Source: Chloroflexota bacterium (GTDB lineage: Bacteria > Chloroflexota > Anaerolineae > Aggregatilineales > UBA3940). Taken from it: a stretch of DNA of 17,274 nt. A model generated the notes under the pieces. The model had not been told where the DNA came from. It ran no database searches and worked only from the letters and a program-made list of their open reading frames with translations. The DNA lies in assembly GCA_011051745.1 (NCBI GenBank), contig DRKO01000406.1, positions 1-17,274 of the forward strand, read 5' to 3'. Below, piece by piece: positions 1-7,284 of this stretch; within the stretch, counting starts at the first letter, position 1; the number at the start of each line of letters is the position of its first letter. The translations under genes and the position numbers were made by a program.

Positions 1-119
1 AAGTGCTCATCCGCTTGTCATGTGAGATAAATTCTACCATGATTATCTTGTTTATGAGAAGTCAATCGGTCGCCCAGGTAAATTGGCTGCCGGCCGCTAC
101 CTGTCCCCGGCCACAACCT

Positions 120-1052
120 TCACGGCGTGCCCCACGTGGCGACCGTCCCCAGCGAGCGGCCCAGCCCGTCGAAAACTTCGAGGCCGATCCACTGGATGCG
201 GCGGTCCGGCGGCCCGATCCCTTCTTCTTCCCACAGGCGGGGATGTTGCAGGTAGACGTACAGAGGGATGGTTGCTTCCTGCCCCGGCATCAGCAGGGGG
301 GTATGCGGGATTTTGTCCGTTGAGTTGCCGCAATCAAAGAAGCCGCCCGTCCAGTGCACCGTCCACGTAAACCCGCCGTCCCCCCCGATCGGCTCCCAGC
401 CCTCGGCGTCAATCGTCTCAATGTAAAAGCAGCCTGCGGGGAACCAGTACTGTTGCCCGTCCGTGAACTCCACCGTTCCCCGCCACAGGGGCGCGCCGTC
501 GTTGATGATCGCCTGCGGCACTTCCTGATGATCGACCCCGAAGGCCGTCACGTACTGCGTGCCGCCGTCCGGGTTGGGCTGGAGATAGGTGTAACCGGTC
601 GCGATGCCGGTCTGCACGCTGATGTTTCGGACAGTGACCATCACCTCAGCCCAGCGGCCATCGGCCAGATAACGCGGCTCGGCGATGGTCGCCTCGACCT
701 CCCCCAGCTCCGGCGTGGGGGTATCGCTCGGCGTGGGCGTGATCGGGATCGGCGTGGGCGGAGGTGTCGAAGGGGGCGGCGCGGGCGTGTCGGTCGGCGT
801 CTCTGTGGGGGAGGGCGTTTCGGTTGGTGGCTCGGTGGGGGAGAGGAGCGGCGTCGGGCTGCTGGTATGAGTCGGGCTGGGGGGGACCCCGGTCTGAGTG
901 ACCGTCGGGGTCGGCAACGACTCGGCGATTGCCCGGTTACGTCCGGCACGGTACTGCATGCCGATCGCAACCATCACGCCCGCCGCAAGGAGGAACATCC
1001 CCGCAATAACCGTCAGGATCAGATTCTTCTTCCGCATACCGGTTCCACTCAT
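120..1052 (-). CDS. Membrane-anchored protein with Pro/Thr-rich linker, unknown function
   Basis: The encoded protein has 310 residues. Residues 1-8 are basic and residues 9-31 form one hydrophobic segment, so it is probably an anchored extracytoplasmic protein. Residues about 46-115 are a low-complexity Pro/Thr/Ser linker of the TPTP and PTETP kind often seen in Chloroflexota surface proteins. The C-terminal 195 residues are a globular, beta-rich-looking domain with two cysteines (in the GCFYIE and DCGNS contexts) that could form a disulfide. I do not recognise this domain; it has a faint resemblance to DUF4352-like immunoglobulin-fold extracellular domains (NISVQTG, then a buffering PGQEATI turn), but that is weak. 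The start at 1052 gives the complete signal anchor; an in-frame ATG at 1037 is an alternative. It follows the Mut7-C gene by 96 bp on the same strand and seems to have its own promoter. Confidence 0.75.
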   Translation of the reverse strand: MSGTGMRKKNLILTVIAGMFLLAAGVMVAIGMQYRAGRNRAIAESLPTPTVTQTGVPPSPTHTSSPTPLLSPTEPPTETPSPTETPTDTPAPPPSTPPPTPIPITPTPSDTPTPELGEVEATIAEPRYLADGRWAEVMVTVRNISVQTGIATGYTYLQPNPDGGTQYVTAFGVDHQEVPQAIINDGAPLWRGTVEFTDGQQYWFPAGCFYIETIDAEGWEPIGGDGGFTWTVHWTGGFFDCGNSTDKIPHTPLLMPGQEATIPLYVYLQHPRLWEEEGIGPPDRRIQWIGLEVFDGLGRSLGTVATWGTP

Positions 1053-1082
1053 CCACAGCCTGCTACATCCGAAAGCAGGGAC

Positions 1083-1088
1083 AGTATA
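1083..1088 (-). promoter_or_regulatory. Candidate -10 box for the Pro/Thr-rich protein gene
   Basis: Read on the minus strand, this is TATACT, 30 nt upstream of the ATG at 1052. No good -35 hexamer is visible at 16-18 nt. The same TATACT hexamer precedes the alpha/beta hydrolase gene further upstream, which gives slight support. Confidence 0.35.
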
Positions 1089-1148
1089 GCCACTTCAGCA
1101 GGGCTTGACCACCCCCGCTGACCCCGACTCAGTGGTGCGTCCCGCATA

Positions 1149-1637
1149 TCAGCTTTTCGATGACGGATTGCCGATCTCGCGCAGTTGCCGCTGGATGGCC
1201 GCCCAGTGAGTGCCCGGCCAGTACACGCGGTGGCATCCGGGGCAGTAGGTAAACGTCTGCTGGGTGCGCCATACGTAAGGGGGGACACGTTCACGGGCAG
1301 CTTCGCGGGGGAGCGGCTCCAGCGGCGTGTTGCAGACGCTACAGCGTGGTGTGATGGGTTCCGGCGGGGGGCCGATCTCCCGAATGACCTGCGCCAGTTG
1401 TTCTTCCAGCGACTGGCTGGCGATCAGGATGGCACGCACCCCCCGGCGGGCCGCCAGACCCCGGTCACGGGTCAGCAGCACGCGGGCTTCGGCGCGGGCC
1501 AGCCGGACTACCTCGATGTCGTCCGTATCCGCCAGATAGGCGGCATCGTACCCCATCAACCGGAGCCAGGTAGCCAGCCGCCCCAGCATGGCATCGAGCA
1601 GGAGCGGCGGTGTGCCGGAGTTACGATCCTCCGTCAT
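1149..1637 (-). CDS. Mut7-C RNase-like protein with C-terminal zinc ribbon
   Basis: The 162-residue product matches the Mut7-C family (PIN-like fold, a predicted RNase) in length and layout. The N-terminal part has the family opening LLLDAMLGRLATWLRLMGYD (about 12-31), where Asp15 is a likely metal ligand. TDD (38-40) and LLTRDRGL (54-61) supply further acidic residues of the PIN-like active site. The C-terminal zinc ribbon has two CxxC pairs, at 99/102 and 132/135. The start lies 6 nt downstream of the thpR stop, so the two genes are co-transcribed, and both gene products are tied to RNA processing. The ribosome binding site is weak, consistent with translational coupling. The cytoplasmic RNase role is a family prediction; the substrate is unknown. 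Confidence 0.85.
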   Translation of the reverse strand: MTEDRNSGTPPLLLDAMLGRLATWLRLMGYDAAYLADTDDIEVVRLARAEARVLLTRDRGLAARRGVRAILIASQSLEEQLAQVIREIGPPPEPITPRCSVCNTPLEPLPREAARERVPPYVWRTQQTFTYCPGCHRVYWPGTHWAAIQRQLREIGNPSSKS

Positions 1638-1643
1638 GATCGC

Positions 1644-2237
1644 TCAGGGGGTTAGCTCAAAGACGCCAAGCTGGGTGTAGACGGCCCCGCCCGGTTTAAG
1701 CTGACTGCGCATCAGGCTGACTTCGCCGACGTGCCAGTCGGCCAGATAGCCGACATCTGTTTCCTCCACGATCCGCCCCACCGCCGCGATAGCATCACGG
1801 CTGGCCCCCCGTGATGCCCGCGCCAGTGTCAGGTGTGGCCGGAACTCCCGCTTCTCCGTCGGGTAGCCCAGTGGCGCGATGTATTTCTCAACATCGGCCT
1901 GCAACGCCCGGAGAGAGTCAAGATCGCCCGTCAGGCCAAGCCAGATCACGCGCGGGCGTCGGATACTGGGGAAACACCCCAGCCCCTCAACGCCCAGATC
2001 AAAGCGCCTGTGCCCGCTGCCGCTGGTCGCCTCTGCGAGGGCAGCCTTCAGGCTGTCGATCTGGGAGAGCGGTACATTGCCCAGAAACTTGAGCGTCAGA
2101 TGTACCCCTTCAGGCTTCACCCAGCGCACGGCTCTTTCCGGGAAGAGACGCTTCAGGTCGTCCTGCACCCGGGCCACCGCTTCCAGAACAGGCGCAGGGG
2201 GTTCAATCGCCACAAACAGACGCCATGTTTCACTCAT
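1644..2237 (-). CDS. thpR: RNA 2',3'-cyclic phosphodiesterase (2H phosphoesterase)
   Basis: This is a 197-residue member of the LigT/ThpR branch of the 2H phosphoesterase superfamily, which opens 2',3'-cyclic phosphates on RNA ends. The two defining HxTx motifs are both present: HLTLKFLG with His46 and HLTLARAS with His135. The N-terminal WRLFVAIEPP is the usual first strand. The length is normal for the family. The start codon overlaps the end of the alpha/beta hydrolase gene by 8 bp (ATGA-type coupling), and the Mut7-C gene follows 6 nt later. The enzyme is cytoplasmic. Its natural substrate in bacteria is not firmly settled. Confidence 0.92.
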   Translation of the reverse strand: MSETWRLFVAIEPPAPVLEAVARVQDDLKRLFPERAVRWVKPEGVHLTLKFLGNVPLSQIDSLKAALAEATSGSGHRRFDLGVEGLGCFPSIRRPRVIWLGLTGDLDSLRALQADVEKYIAPLGYPTEKREFRPHLTLARASRGASRDAIAAVGRIVEETDVGYLADWHVGEVSLMRSQLKPGGAVYTQLGVFELTP

Positions 2238-3066
2238 TGTTGCTGGCTCTCAATCCCTCACGGCCATTCTCGGCCAGAAAAGACTGGATGGTTTCCACAA
2301 AGAGATGGGGGGCCTCGTCCGCGGGCCAGTGGTGAACCTGATCGAGCATGACCAGCCGCGCGTTGGGGAGAGACCGGGCCGCGAGACGGAAGTCATTGGC
2401 CGGGACGGTGTAGTCCCGCTGCCCGCAGATGATCAGGGTGGGGTGCGAAATGTCGGGCAGGTAGGGTGAATAGTCCTCGCTGGCAACCGCCCGGAGGCTG
2501 CCGATGGCCGCCTGCCATGATGAGCGACGGAGATCATCCGTGCTCCGCTTGACGCCTTCGCTGCCCAGGAAGCGCGGAGTCCAGTAGGTGCTCATCACGC
2601 CCGCCGTCGCAAGGGGCCACACATGGCGCGAGAGACGTACCAGCGCTTTCCCGAATCCCCCAGCCATCAGGATATTGAGGTTGAACCCCAGTTTGCCGGT
2701 GATCGTCGGCGAAGCGGCGATCACCTTCTCGGCCAGATGCGGGTAGCGACGGGCCAGATCAAGCGCAATGCGTCCCCCCATCGAGTGGCCGATTGCGGCG
2801 TAAGGCCGAATCCCCGTCGCCTCACAGAAAGCGGCAACGTGATCGGTGTAGTGCTCCGTGGTGTACCAGTCAATCGGGGGGCTCTCCGAGCGTCCAAAGC
2901 CGGGCAGGTCGAGCGCCCAGGTGCGGTAAGTGTGCCGCAGGCTCCACATGCTGCGCAGCCACATCCGGCCAGAGGCCGCCCAGCCGTGAATGAAGAGGAT
3001 GTCACGCTCGCCCTTCCCGGCGACGTAGTAAGCCGTTTTTAAGCCGTTAACCTGAATGTACTTCAT
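2230..3066 (-). CDS. Alpha/beta hydrolase
   Basis: From the ATG at 3066 the product is 278 residues. It has a complete alpha/beta hydrolase triad: the oxyanion segment FIHGWAASG (about 25-33), the nucleophile elbow GHSMGG (93-98, Ser95), Asp218 in GQRDYTVP, and His245/246 in QVHHWP. No signal peptide is present, so it is cytoplasmic. The substrate cannot be read from the sequence; the closest general types are carboxylesterases and MhpC/BioH-like hydrolases. The frame is open back to an ATG at 3138, but those 24 extra residues are basic and unconserved-looking, and a good -10 box lies inside them, so 3066 is preferred. It is the first gene of the operon with thpR and the Mut7-C gene, overlapping thpR by 8 bp. 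Confidence 0.85.
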   Translation of the reverse strand: MKYIQVNGLKTAYYVAGKGERDILFIHGWAASGRMWLRSMWSLRHTYRTWALDLPGFGRSESPPIDWYTTEHYTDHVAAFCEATGIRPYAAIGHSMGGRIALDLARRYPHLAEKVIAASPTITGKLGFNLNILMAGGFGKALVRLSRHVWPLATAGVMSTYWTPRFLGSEGVKRSTDDLRRSSWQAAIGSLRAVASEDYSPYLPDISHPTLIICGQRDYTVPANDFRLAARSLPNARLVMLDQVHHWPADEAPHLFVETIQSFLAENGREGLRASNNE

Positions 3067-3074
3067 CGGGCTAA

Positions 3075-3105
3075 AGTATAACACATCGGGTGTCGGGTCG
3101 GGCAA
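3075..3105 (-). promoter_or_regulatory. Candidate promoter for the hydrolase-thpR-Mut7-C operon, possibly leaderless
   Basis: On the minus strand TTGCCC (3105-3100) and TATACT (3080-3075) are separated by 19 nt, a slightly long spacer. Only 8 nt lie between the -10 box and the ATG at 3066, and there is no ribosome binding site. Transcription would therefore start at or within a few bases of the start codon and give a leaderless message. Confidence 0.45.
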
Positions 3106-3351
3106 CCGGGTTGAGGACCGGCGCGGCGAATCGGCCATCAGCCGGGCGGGCGTGTCACCGCCATTTGGCGCACGTTCGGGCAGGCAAATATGCTTGCTCC
3201 CCTTGTGACTTTAGTCCGCTGGAACAGGTCAATCGGGCCTATCATGCCGTCGGTGGGTCTGGTAGATTGTTCAATAGTGACAGATGACACTAATCCGGCG
3301 AACCCGGAGACCACGTCAGGCGATGATCACGTTGATCGGGAGAGGTTGACA

Positions 3352-3801
3352 ATGCGCTTTCTCAGGCCATACCGGCATCTGTACTGGCTGATGCCGCTCC
3401 TCACAACGGTTACGCTGTTGCTCTCCGCCTGCGGGGCAGAGAGTGCGATCACGCTGGCCCCTGAGTCGGCTTTGCCTGAGTCCGTCCGCAGTGCGCCGCC
3501 AACCGTTCGGGAGTCCTACCGGTTCGCCATCGCCAACCCCGACGAGCTGGCCCAGTACCCCTGCTACTGCGGCTGCGGGGCGATGGGCCACACCAGCAAT
3601 CTGAGCTGTTACATCGAATCGATAGACGAGAATGGAACCATCTCGTTTGATGACCACGCGCTCGGCTGCGGCATCTGTGTGGACATCGCTCAGGACGTGA
3701 TGCGCCTCATGGAAGAAGGCCAGTCGCCGCAGGAAATACGGGCCTATGTTGATGCGACCTACAGCCCGTTCGGTCCGCCCACCGATACACCCCTGCCCTG
3801 A
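3352..3801 (+). CDS. PCYCGC-motif lipoprotein
   Basis: The chosen ATG at 3352 has a strong ribosome binding site (GGGAGAGG, about 7 nt upstream) and gives a 149-residue lipoprotein. It has an Arg-containing n-region, a hydrophobic stretch at 11-24 and the lipobox LSAC with Cys27. An in-frame ATG at 3190 would put a long hydrophilic tail before the signal peptide and is rejected. The mature part carries the family hallmark PCYCGC at 70-75, followed by Cys86 and by Cys106/Cys109 in LGCGICVD. This cysteine set is likely to bind metal or take part in thiol exchange outside the membrane. PCYCGC proteins are often found near copper or respiratory-oxidase genes. Here it opens a five-gene operon with two CuA proteins, which fits copper handling; the exact activity is unproven. 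Confidence 0.88.
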   Translation: MRFLRPYRHLYWLMPLLTTVTLLLSACGAESAITLAPESALPESVRSAPPTVRESYRFAIANPDELAQYPCYCGCGAMGHTSNLSCYIESIDENGTISFDDHALGCGICVDIAQDVMRLMEEGQSPQEIRAYVDATYSPFGPPTDTPLP

Positions 3802-3803
3802 CG

Positions 3804-4313
3804 ATGAAACGATTTCCGCGACGGAGAAGGATAACGGTCTGGCTGCCCTTTGCCCTGCTGGCGCTGGCGGTGCTCGTCGCCCCGATCCCTCGCCTGGTCC
3901 CTCCTCAGGAGCGGGAGATCACAATCAGCCTGACGCAGTTCGAATTCTCACCGGCCAGGTTGCGCGTCAATCAGGGTGATCGGGTCACCCTCACCCTCGC
4001 CGCCTCGGACGTGGTGCACGGCTTCTATCTGGAGGGCTACGGGATCGAGGAGCGCATTGAGCCGGGCGTCACGAAGCGAATCGAGTTTGTGGCTGAGCGG
4101 CGCGGCAAGTTTCGCTATCGTTGTTCGGTGAACTGTGGCGCGCTGCATCCGTTCATGGTAGGCGAGTTGATCGTTGGGCCGAATATCCCCTTCTGGCGGG
4201 CAATGGGCCTGACACTGCTCGCTCTGGCCGGGTTGCTCGTTTATCTCCAGCGCACAGGAGCTGGCTACGAGGAGGTCGTGAATGAGTCGTTCGAGATCGA
4301 GGAAGCGGCGTAG
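3804..4313 (+). CDS. CuA-type cupredoxin, COX subunit II-like, two membrane segments
   Basis: This 169-residue protein has a hydrophobic segment at 11-27, a cupredoxin domain at about 37-125 facing outward, and a second hydrophobic segment at 132-148. All CuA ligand positions are visible: His72 (SDVVHGF), then Cys107, Cys111, His115 and Met118 in CSVNCGALHPFM. The position normally filled by Glu between the cysteines is not Glu here, but that residue binds through its backbone. A binuclear CuA electron carrier is therefore expected. It starts 2 nt after the PCYCGC gene and overlaps the next gene by 32 bp. True cytochrome oxidase subunit II normally has two N-terminal helices before the domain and a subunit I gene next to it; neither is present. 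It may serve an oxidase or N2O-reductase-like enzyme encoded elsewhere. Confidence 0.87.
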   Translation: MKRFPRRRRITVWLPFALLALAVLVAPIPRLVPPQEREITISLTQFEFSPARLRVNQGDRVTLTLAASDVVHGFYLEGYGIEERIEPGVTKRIEFVAERRGKFRYRCSVNCGALHPFMVGELIVGPNIPFWRAMGLTLLALAGLLVYLQRTGAGYEEVVNESFEIEEAA

Positions 4314-4791
4314 GAGCAGGAAGGATACCATCCGCATCCGGAAGCGGATCATCCCCCTTGTGGCGGGCGGGATCGGGGTGCTGCTGCTCGGTGGGGGGAT
4401 TTTCGCTCTTGTGAACGGGAACCGCACTCCGGCGGATTACACGCCGGAGGTGACGGGCGCACCCCGACTGGAAGTCGAGCAGGATATCTTCGACTATGGC
4501 GATGTTTCCCTCAACACGCCGGTTGAAACCATCGTCGTGCTGCGCAACGTGGGCGATAAGCCGCTCCGGATCGTAGGTGACCCCTGGGTTGAAGTACGGG
4601 CCGGTTGTTGACCGCCCACACCGGTCGTCAGTTCGACGACCATCCAGCCGGGCGGGTCGGCCACCGTCACGCTGCGCTTTACGATGCATAGCGGAATGGA
4701 AGGCCCGCACGACTTCCGTCTTTACCTGCGCACCAACGATCCGGCTGAGCCGCTCAAGGAAGTGACGATCCTCTCTAACTGGGTCCCATAG
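4282..4791 (+). CDS. DUF1573 family membrane-anchored protein, predicted selenoprotein (TGA at 4609-4611 read as Sec)
   Basis: The start ATG has an ideal GGAGG 7 nt upstream, inside the end of the cupredoxin gene. Stopping at the TGA 4609-4611 would give 109 residues ending VEVRAGC. The same frame continues for 59 more residues to TAG 4789-4791, and the continuation is clearly family-like: PPTPVVSS, TIQPGGSATVTL, MHSGMEGPH, RTNDP and ILSNW. The full product would have 169 residues: a basic N-terminus, a membrane segment at 23-43, and an ASH/DUF1573-type beta-sandwich with LRNVGDKPL. The TGA falls where relatives are expected to carry the second Cys of a Gly-Cys-Cys-Pro-Pro motif, giving Cys109-Sec110. 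With readthrough the gap to the next gene is 2 nt, as elsewhere in the operon; without it there would be 182 nt of coding-like sequence. A SECIS-like hairpin follows. The biochemical role is unknown, and a vicinal Cys-Sec pair suggests redox or metal (copper) chemistry. The alternative is a nonsense mutation or sequencing error. Confidence 0.8.
4609..4641 (+). promoter_or_regulatory. TGA (Sec) codon and SECIS-like hairpin in the DUF1573 gene
   Basis: TGA at 4609-4611 is followed by 11 nt and then a perfect 7-bp stem (GGTCGTC 4623-4629 with GACGACC 4635-4641) closing a 5-nt loop AGTTC. The loop contains GU, 20 nt after the TGA. Bacterial SECIS elements lie in the coding sequence just after the UGA and present a GU-containing apical loop; in E. 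coli fdhF the upper stem-loop also starts about 11 nt after the UGA. Recognition by SelB is inferred. Confidence 0.68.
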
Positions 4792-4793
4792 CA

Positions 4794-6176
4794 ATGTCTG
4801 CTCAACGCCGCACCGATCTTCTGGCCCGCTACCCCGCCCTGAAGCGGCTCCTTCTCTCGCGTGCCGTCCAGCCCGTGCCGATGCTGGCAACGCTGGCCTT
4901 CTTCGCTCTGGCCGTGCTGGCCGGGCTGTTCGGAACTCCGGCGGGGAGCCGCAACTTTGGCATCATCTTTGTGTGGATCGTGTGGTGGGCGCTGTTGATC
5001 CTCCTGCTGGTCCCACTCACGGGGCGGCTGTGGTGCGCCATCTGCCCCATACCGGCCCCCGGCGAATGGCTTCAGCGGCGCGGGATCATCCGGCGGACGG
5101 GTGGCAAACTCCGCACGCTGGGGTGGCGCTGGCCGCGCCGCCTGAAAAACATGTGGCTTCAGAACTTCGGCTTTCTGGGCATAGCGATCTTTAGCACGGT
5201 GATCCTCACGCGCCCCAGAGTGAGCGCGTGGGTGTTGCTGGGGCTGGTGCTTCTGGGCGTGGCCCTGAGCCTGCTTTACGAGAAGCGGGTCTTCTGTAAA
5301 TACGTCTGTCCGGTGGGAGGGTTCATCGGGCTGTATTCCATGCTGGCCCCGCTGGAGCTGCGCGTCAGAGACCCTCAGGTGTGCGCCTCGCACACCAGCA
5401 AAGACTGCGTGACGGGTAACGAGCATGGCTACGGCTGCCCCTGGCTGATCTACCCCGGCGGGCTGAGGCGCAACATTGACTGCGGCCTGTGCACCGAATG
5501 CCTCAAGACCTGCCCCAGGGATAACATCACCCTCAACCTGCGACCGGCTGGCAGCGACCTGCTGGCCGCTCAGGAGGGGCGGCTGGACGAGGCCTACAAG
5601 GGCTTCATCATGCTGGGCTGTGCCCTGCTCTATTCGGTGGTTCTGCTCGGCCCGTGGGGCTGGCTCAAGGACTGGGCCAATCTGGAGCGTCTCCCTTACT
5701 GGGCGCTGTACGCGCTGGGCTTTCTGGCCTTCAACCTTGCGATTCTGCCCGGCCTGTTCTGGCTGGCAGCCGCCATAGCGCACAGGCTCTCCAGCGGGAA
5801 ATCCTCCCTCCGCCGTCTGTTCGTTGACTATTCCTACGCGCTGGTTCCCTTCGGGCTGGCGGCGTGGATCGCCTTCAGCCTCGGCTTTGTGCTCATCAAC
5901 GGCAGCTATGCGCTGGCCGTCCTCTCCGACCCCTTCGGCTGGGGCTGGGACCTGTTTGGTACGGCGGGGGTTCCCTGGACGCCGCTCTGGCCCGATCTGA
6001 TCCCCTTCCTGCAGGTCGGGGTACTGATGCCGGGGCTGCTCTTTGCGGTGTGGATAGCCTATCAGGTCGCCCGTCGGCATAGCGACACGCTCCCGCAGGC
6101 TGGCCGGGCCATGTTGCCGGTGACCGGCTTCCTGCTCGCGGTGACGCTGGTCTTCTTACGGTTATATCTGGGATAG
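4794..6176 (+). CDS. Polytopic 4Fe-4S membrane protein, NapH/NosR-like
   Basis: The 460-residue product has several transmembrane segments: about 30-48, 57-75, 125-140, 145-162, and more after residue 265. Cysteine motifs include WCAICP (Cys81/84) and FCKYVCP (Cys168/172), the CxxxCP signatures of the NapH/NosR/CcoG membrane ferredoxin group. A ferredoxin-like region holds Cys230, 233, 236 and 240 (CxxCxxCxxxCP), and with Cys197, 205 and 215 nearby probably houses one or two [4Fe-4S] clusters. Such proteins pass electrons from the quinol pool across or along the membrane to periplasmic partners. Its neighbours are two CuA proteins and a cytochrome c, so it may be the quinol-side entry of this module. 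It begins 2 nt after the stop of the extended DUF1573 frame. It is shorter than NosR, lacks an evident flavin domain, and is longer than a typical NapH. Confidence 0.85.
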   Translation: MSAQRRTDLLARYPALKRLLLSRAVQPVPMLATLAFFALAVLAGLFGTPAGSRNFGIIFVWIVWWALLILLLVPLTGRLWCAICPIPAPGEWLQRRGIIRRTGGKLRTLGWRWPRRLKNMWLQNFGFLGIAIFSTVILTRPRVSAWVLLGLVLLGVALSLLYEKRVFCKYVCPVGGFIGLYSMLAPLELRVRDPQVCASHTSKDCVTGNEHGYGCPWLIYPGGLRRNIDCGLCTECLKTCPRDNITLNLRPAGSDLLAAQEGRLDEAYKGFIMLGCALLYSVVLLGPWGWLKDWANLERLPYWALYALGFLAFNLAILPGLFWLAAAIAHRLSSGKSSLRRLFVDYSYALVPFGLAAWIAFSLGFVLINGSYALAVLSDPFGWGWDLFGTAGVPWTPLWPDLIPFLQVGVLMPGLLFAVWIAYQVARRHSDTLPQAGRAMLPVTGFLLAVTLVFLRLYLG

Positions 6177-6184
6177 GGGCCGTC

Positions 6185-7195
6185 ATGCAGCGACACGAAC
6201 GCCTGGCTCTCATTGCGCTGGGACTGATACTCATCGGGTTGCCTCTGGCGACGCTGGGCTATCAGTACGTGCTACGTCCCGCGCTGGCCCCAACCCGCGT
6301 GATTGACATCCGCGCCGCCGCGCCGGAGAACGGCGGCTTTCAGCCTGCCAGCGTTCAGGTGGCGACAGGCGAGACGGTCACGCTGCGCTTCTACGCCAGC
6401 GACGTGACGCACGGCGTCGCAATCGGGCCGGGGCTGGGGATCGATCTGGGCCAGATAGAGCCCGGCCACGTTGCCGAGGTGACGGTTACGTTCTCAGAGG
6501 CGGGCACGTACACCTACTACTGCAACACCTGGTGCAGCGATGGGCACTGGCGGATGCGGGGCGTGATCGAAGTGCGCGATCCGGACAACCCCGCCGTGCT
6601 GCCGACCGTGCCGCCCGATCCGATCATCGAAGCGTTGCTCACTGAGGGGGTGGACGTTGACGCCATACCCGGCGATGAAGTCGCCCCTGTGCCCGGCCTC
6701 GGTCCGGATGTGCGCCTCTCGGCGGAGCGTGGAGAGAGCCTTCTCAGCGAATTAACCATCCCGTCGGAACTGCAAGAGGCGGCATGGCGGTTCACGCACA
6801 CCCCCTCAGAGGGGCTGACCCTGCTGGCCGAAGCGAACCCCGGCTGGGCAATAGCCGACATGGCGGATGCCGTCGCTGCTCTGTGGGTGGCAGACACTTC
6901 AGCCAGGACGTTAGCTGACGCGATTTCGCTGTATGAGAAAAACTGCGCCGCCTGTCACGGGCAGACGGGCAACGGTGATGGCCCGGCAGCGGACACGACA
7001 GCCGAAGCCCCCATCGCCTTTGCCGACGCCGCTCACATGTTCGGGAGGCGGGGCGACGTGCTGTACGCCAAGACCCGGCGCGGGGGCATGGGCACGGGGA
7101 TGCCCAACTTTGGCACGGTGTTCACCCGGGAGGAGACGCTCGCGCTGGTTGATTACCTGTGGACGCTGGCCTTTGGGGCCGCTGGCTCGCCGTGA
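6185..7195 (+). CDS. CuA cupredoxin fused to cytochrome c
   Basis: This 336-residue protein has one N-terminal membrane anchor (8-27), a cupredoxin domain (about 38-132), a linker, and a C-terminal monohaem cytochrome c domain (about 245-330). CuA ligands are His76 (SDVTHGV) and Cys113, Cys117, His121 and Met124 in CNTWCSDGHWRM. The haem site is CAACH at 254-258, and Met306 in GTGMPNFG is the probable axial ligand. The domain order resembles caa3-type COX subunit II, but there is only one membrane helix and no subunit I nearby. It is likely to relay electrons between a soluble or membrane partner and an acceptor outside the cytoplasmic membrane. It is the last gene of the operon, starting 8 nt after the 4Fe-4S gene with AGGGG upstream. 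Transcription probably ends at the hairpin 7230-7260. Confidence 0.88.
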   Translation: MQRHERLALIALGLILIGLPLATLGYQYVLRPALAPTRVIDIRAAAPENGGFQPASVQVATGETVTLRFYASDVTHGVAIGPGLGIDLGQIEPGHVAEVTVTFSEAGTYTYYCNTWCSDGHWRMRGVIEVRDPDNPAVLPTVPPDPIIEALLTEGVDVDAIPGDEVAPVPGLGPDVRLSAERGESLLSELTIPSELQEAAWRFTHTPSEGLTLLAEANPGWAIADMADAVAALWVADTSARTLADAISLYEKNCAACHGQTGNGDGPAADTTAEAPIAFADAAHMFGRRGDVLYAKTRRGGMGTGMPNFGTVFTREETLALVDYLWTLAFGAAGSP

Positions 7196-7229
7196 AGGCG
7201 CACAACACATCGCCCCTGCCGGAAAACAA

Positions 7230-7260
7230 ACAGGGCGAGGTCACGAAGACCCCGCCCTGT
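7230..7260. terminator. Shared convergent terminator
   Basis: The 12-nt arms 7230-7241 and 7249-7260 pair with one A-C mismatch around a 7-nt loop (CACGAAG). On the minus strand the stem is followed by TTTGTTTTCC, a good T-tract ending the copper ATPase message. On the plus strand a weaker CCCGTTTC follows, after the cupredoxin-cytochrome c stop. It lies in the 89-bp gap between the two converging stops, so it can serve both. Confidence 0.75.
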
Positions 7261-7284
7261 CCCGTTTCAGGTCGTTTACAGGCG

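Noticed and set aside
4612..4793. Reading 4611 as a true stop with a 182-nt intergenic gap
   Set aside because: The sequence after the TGA stays open and family-like up to 2 nt before the next gene, and all other gaps in the operon are 8 nt or less.
4722..6080. Long minus-strand open frame (452 codons) opposite the 4Fe-4S gene
   Set aside because: It is rich in Gln, Pro, Arg and Ala without any domain, has no ribosome binding site, and the plus-strand frame is clearly a conserved protein.
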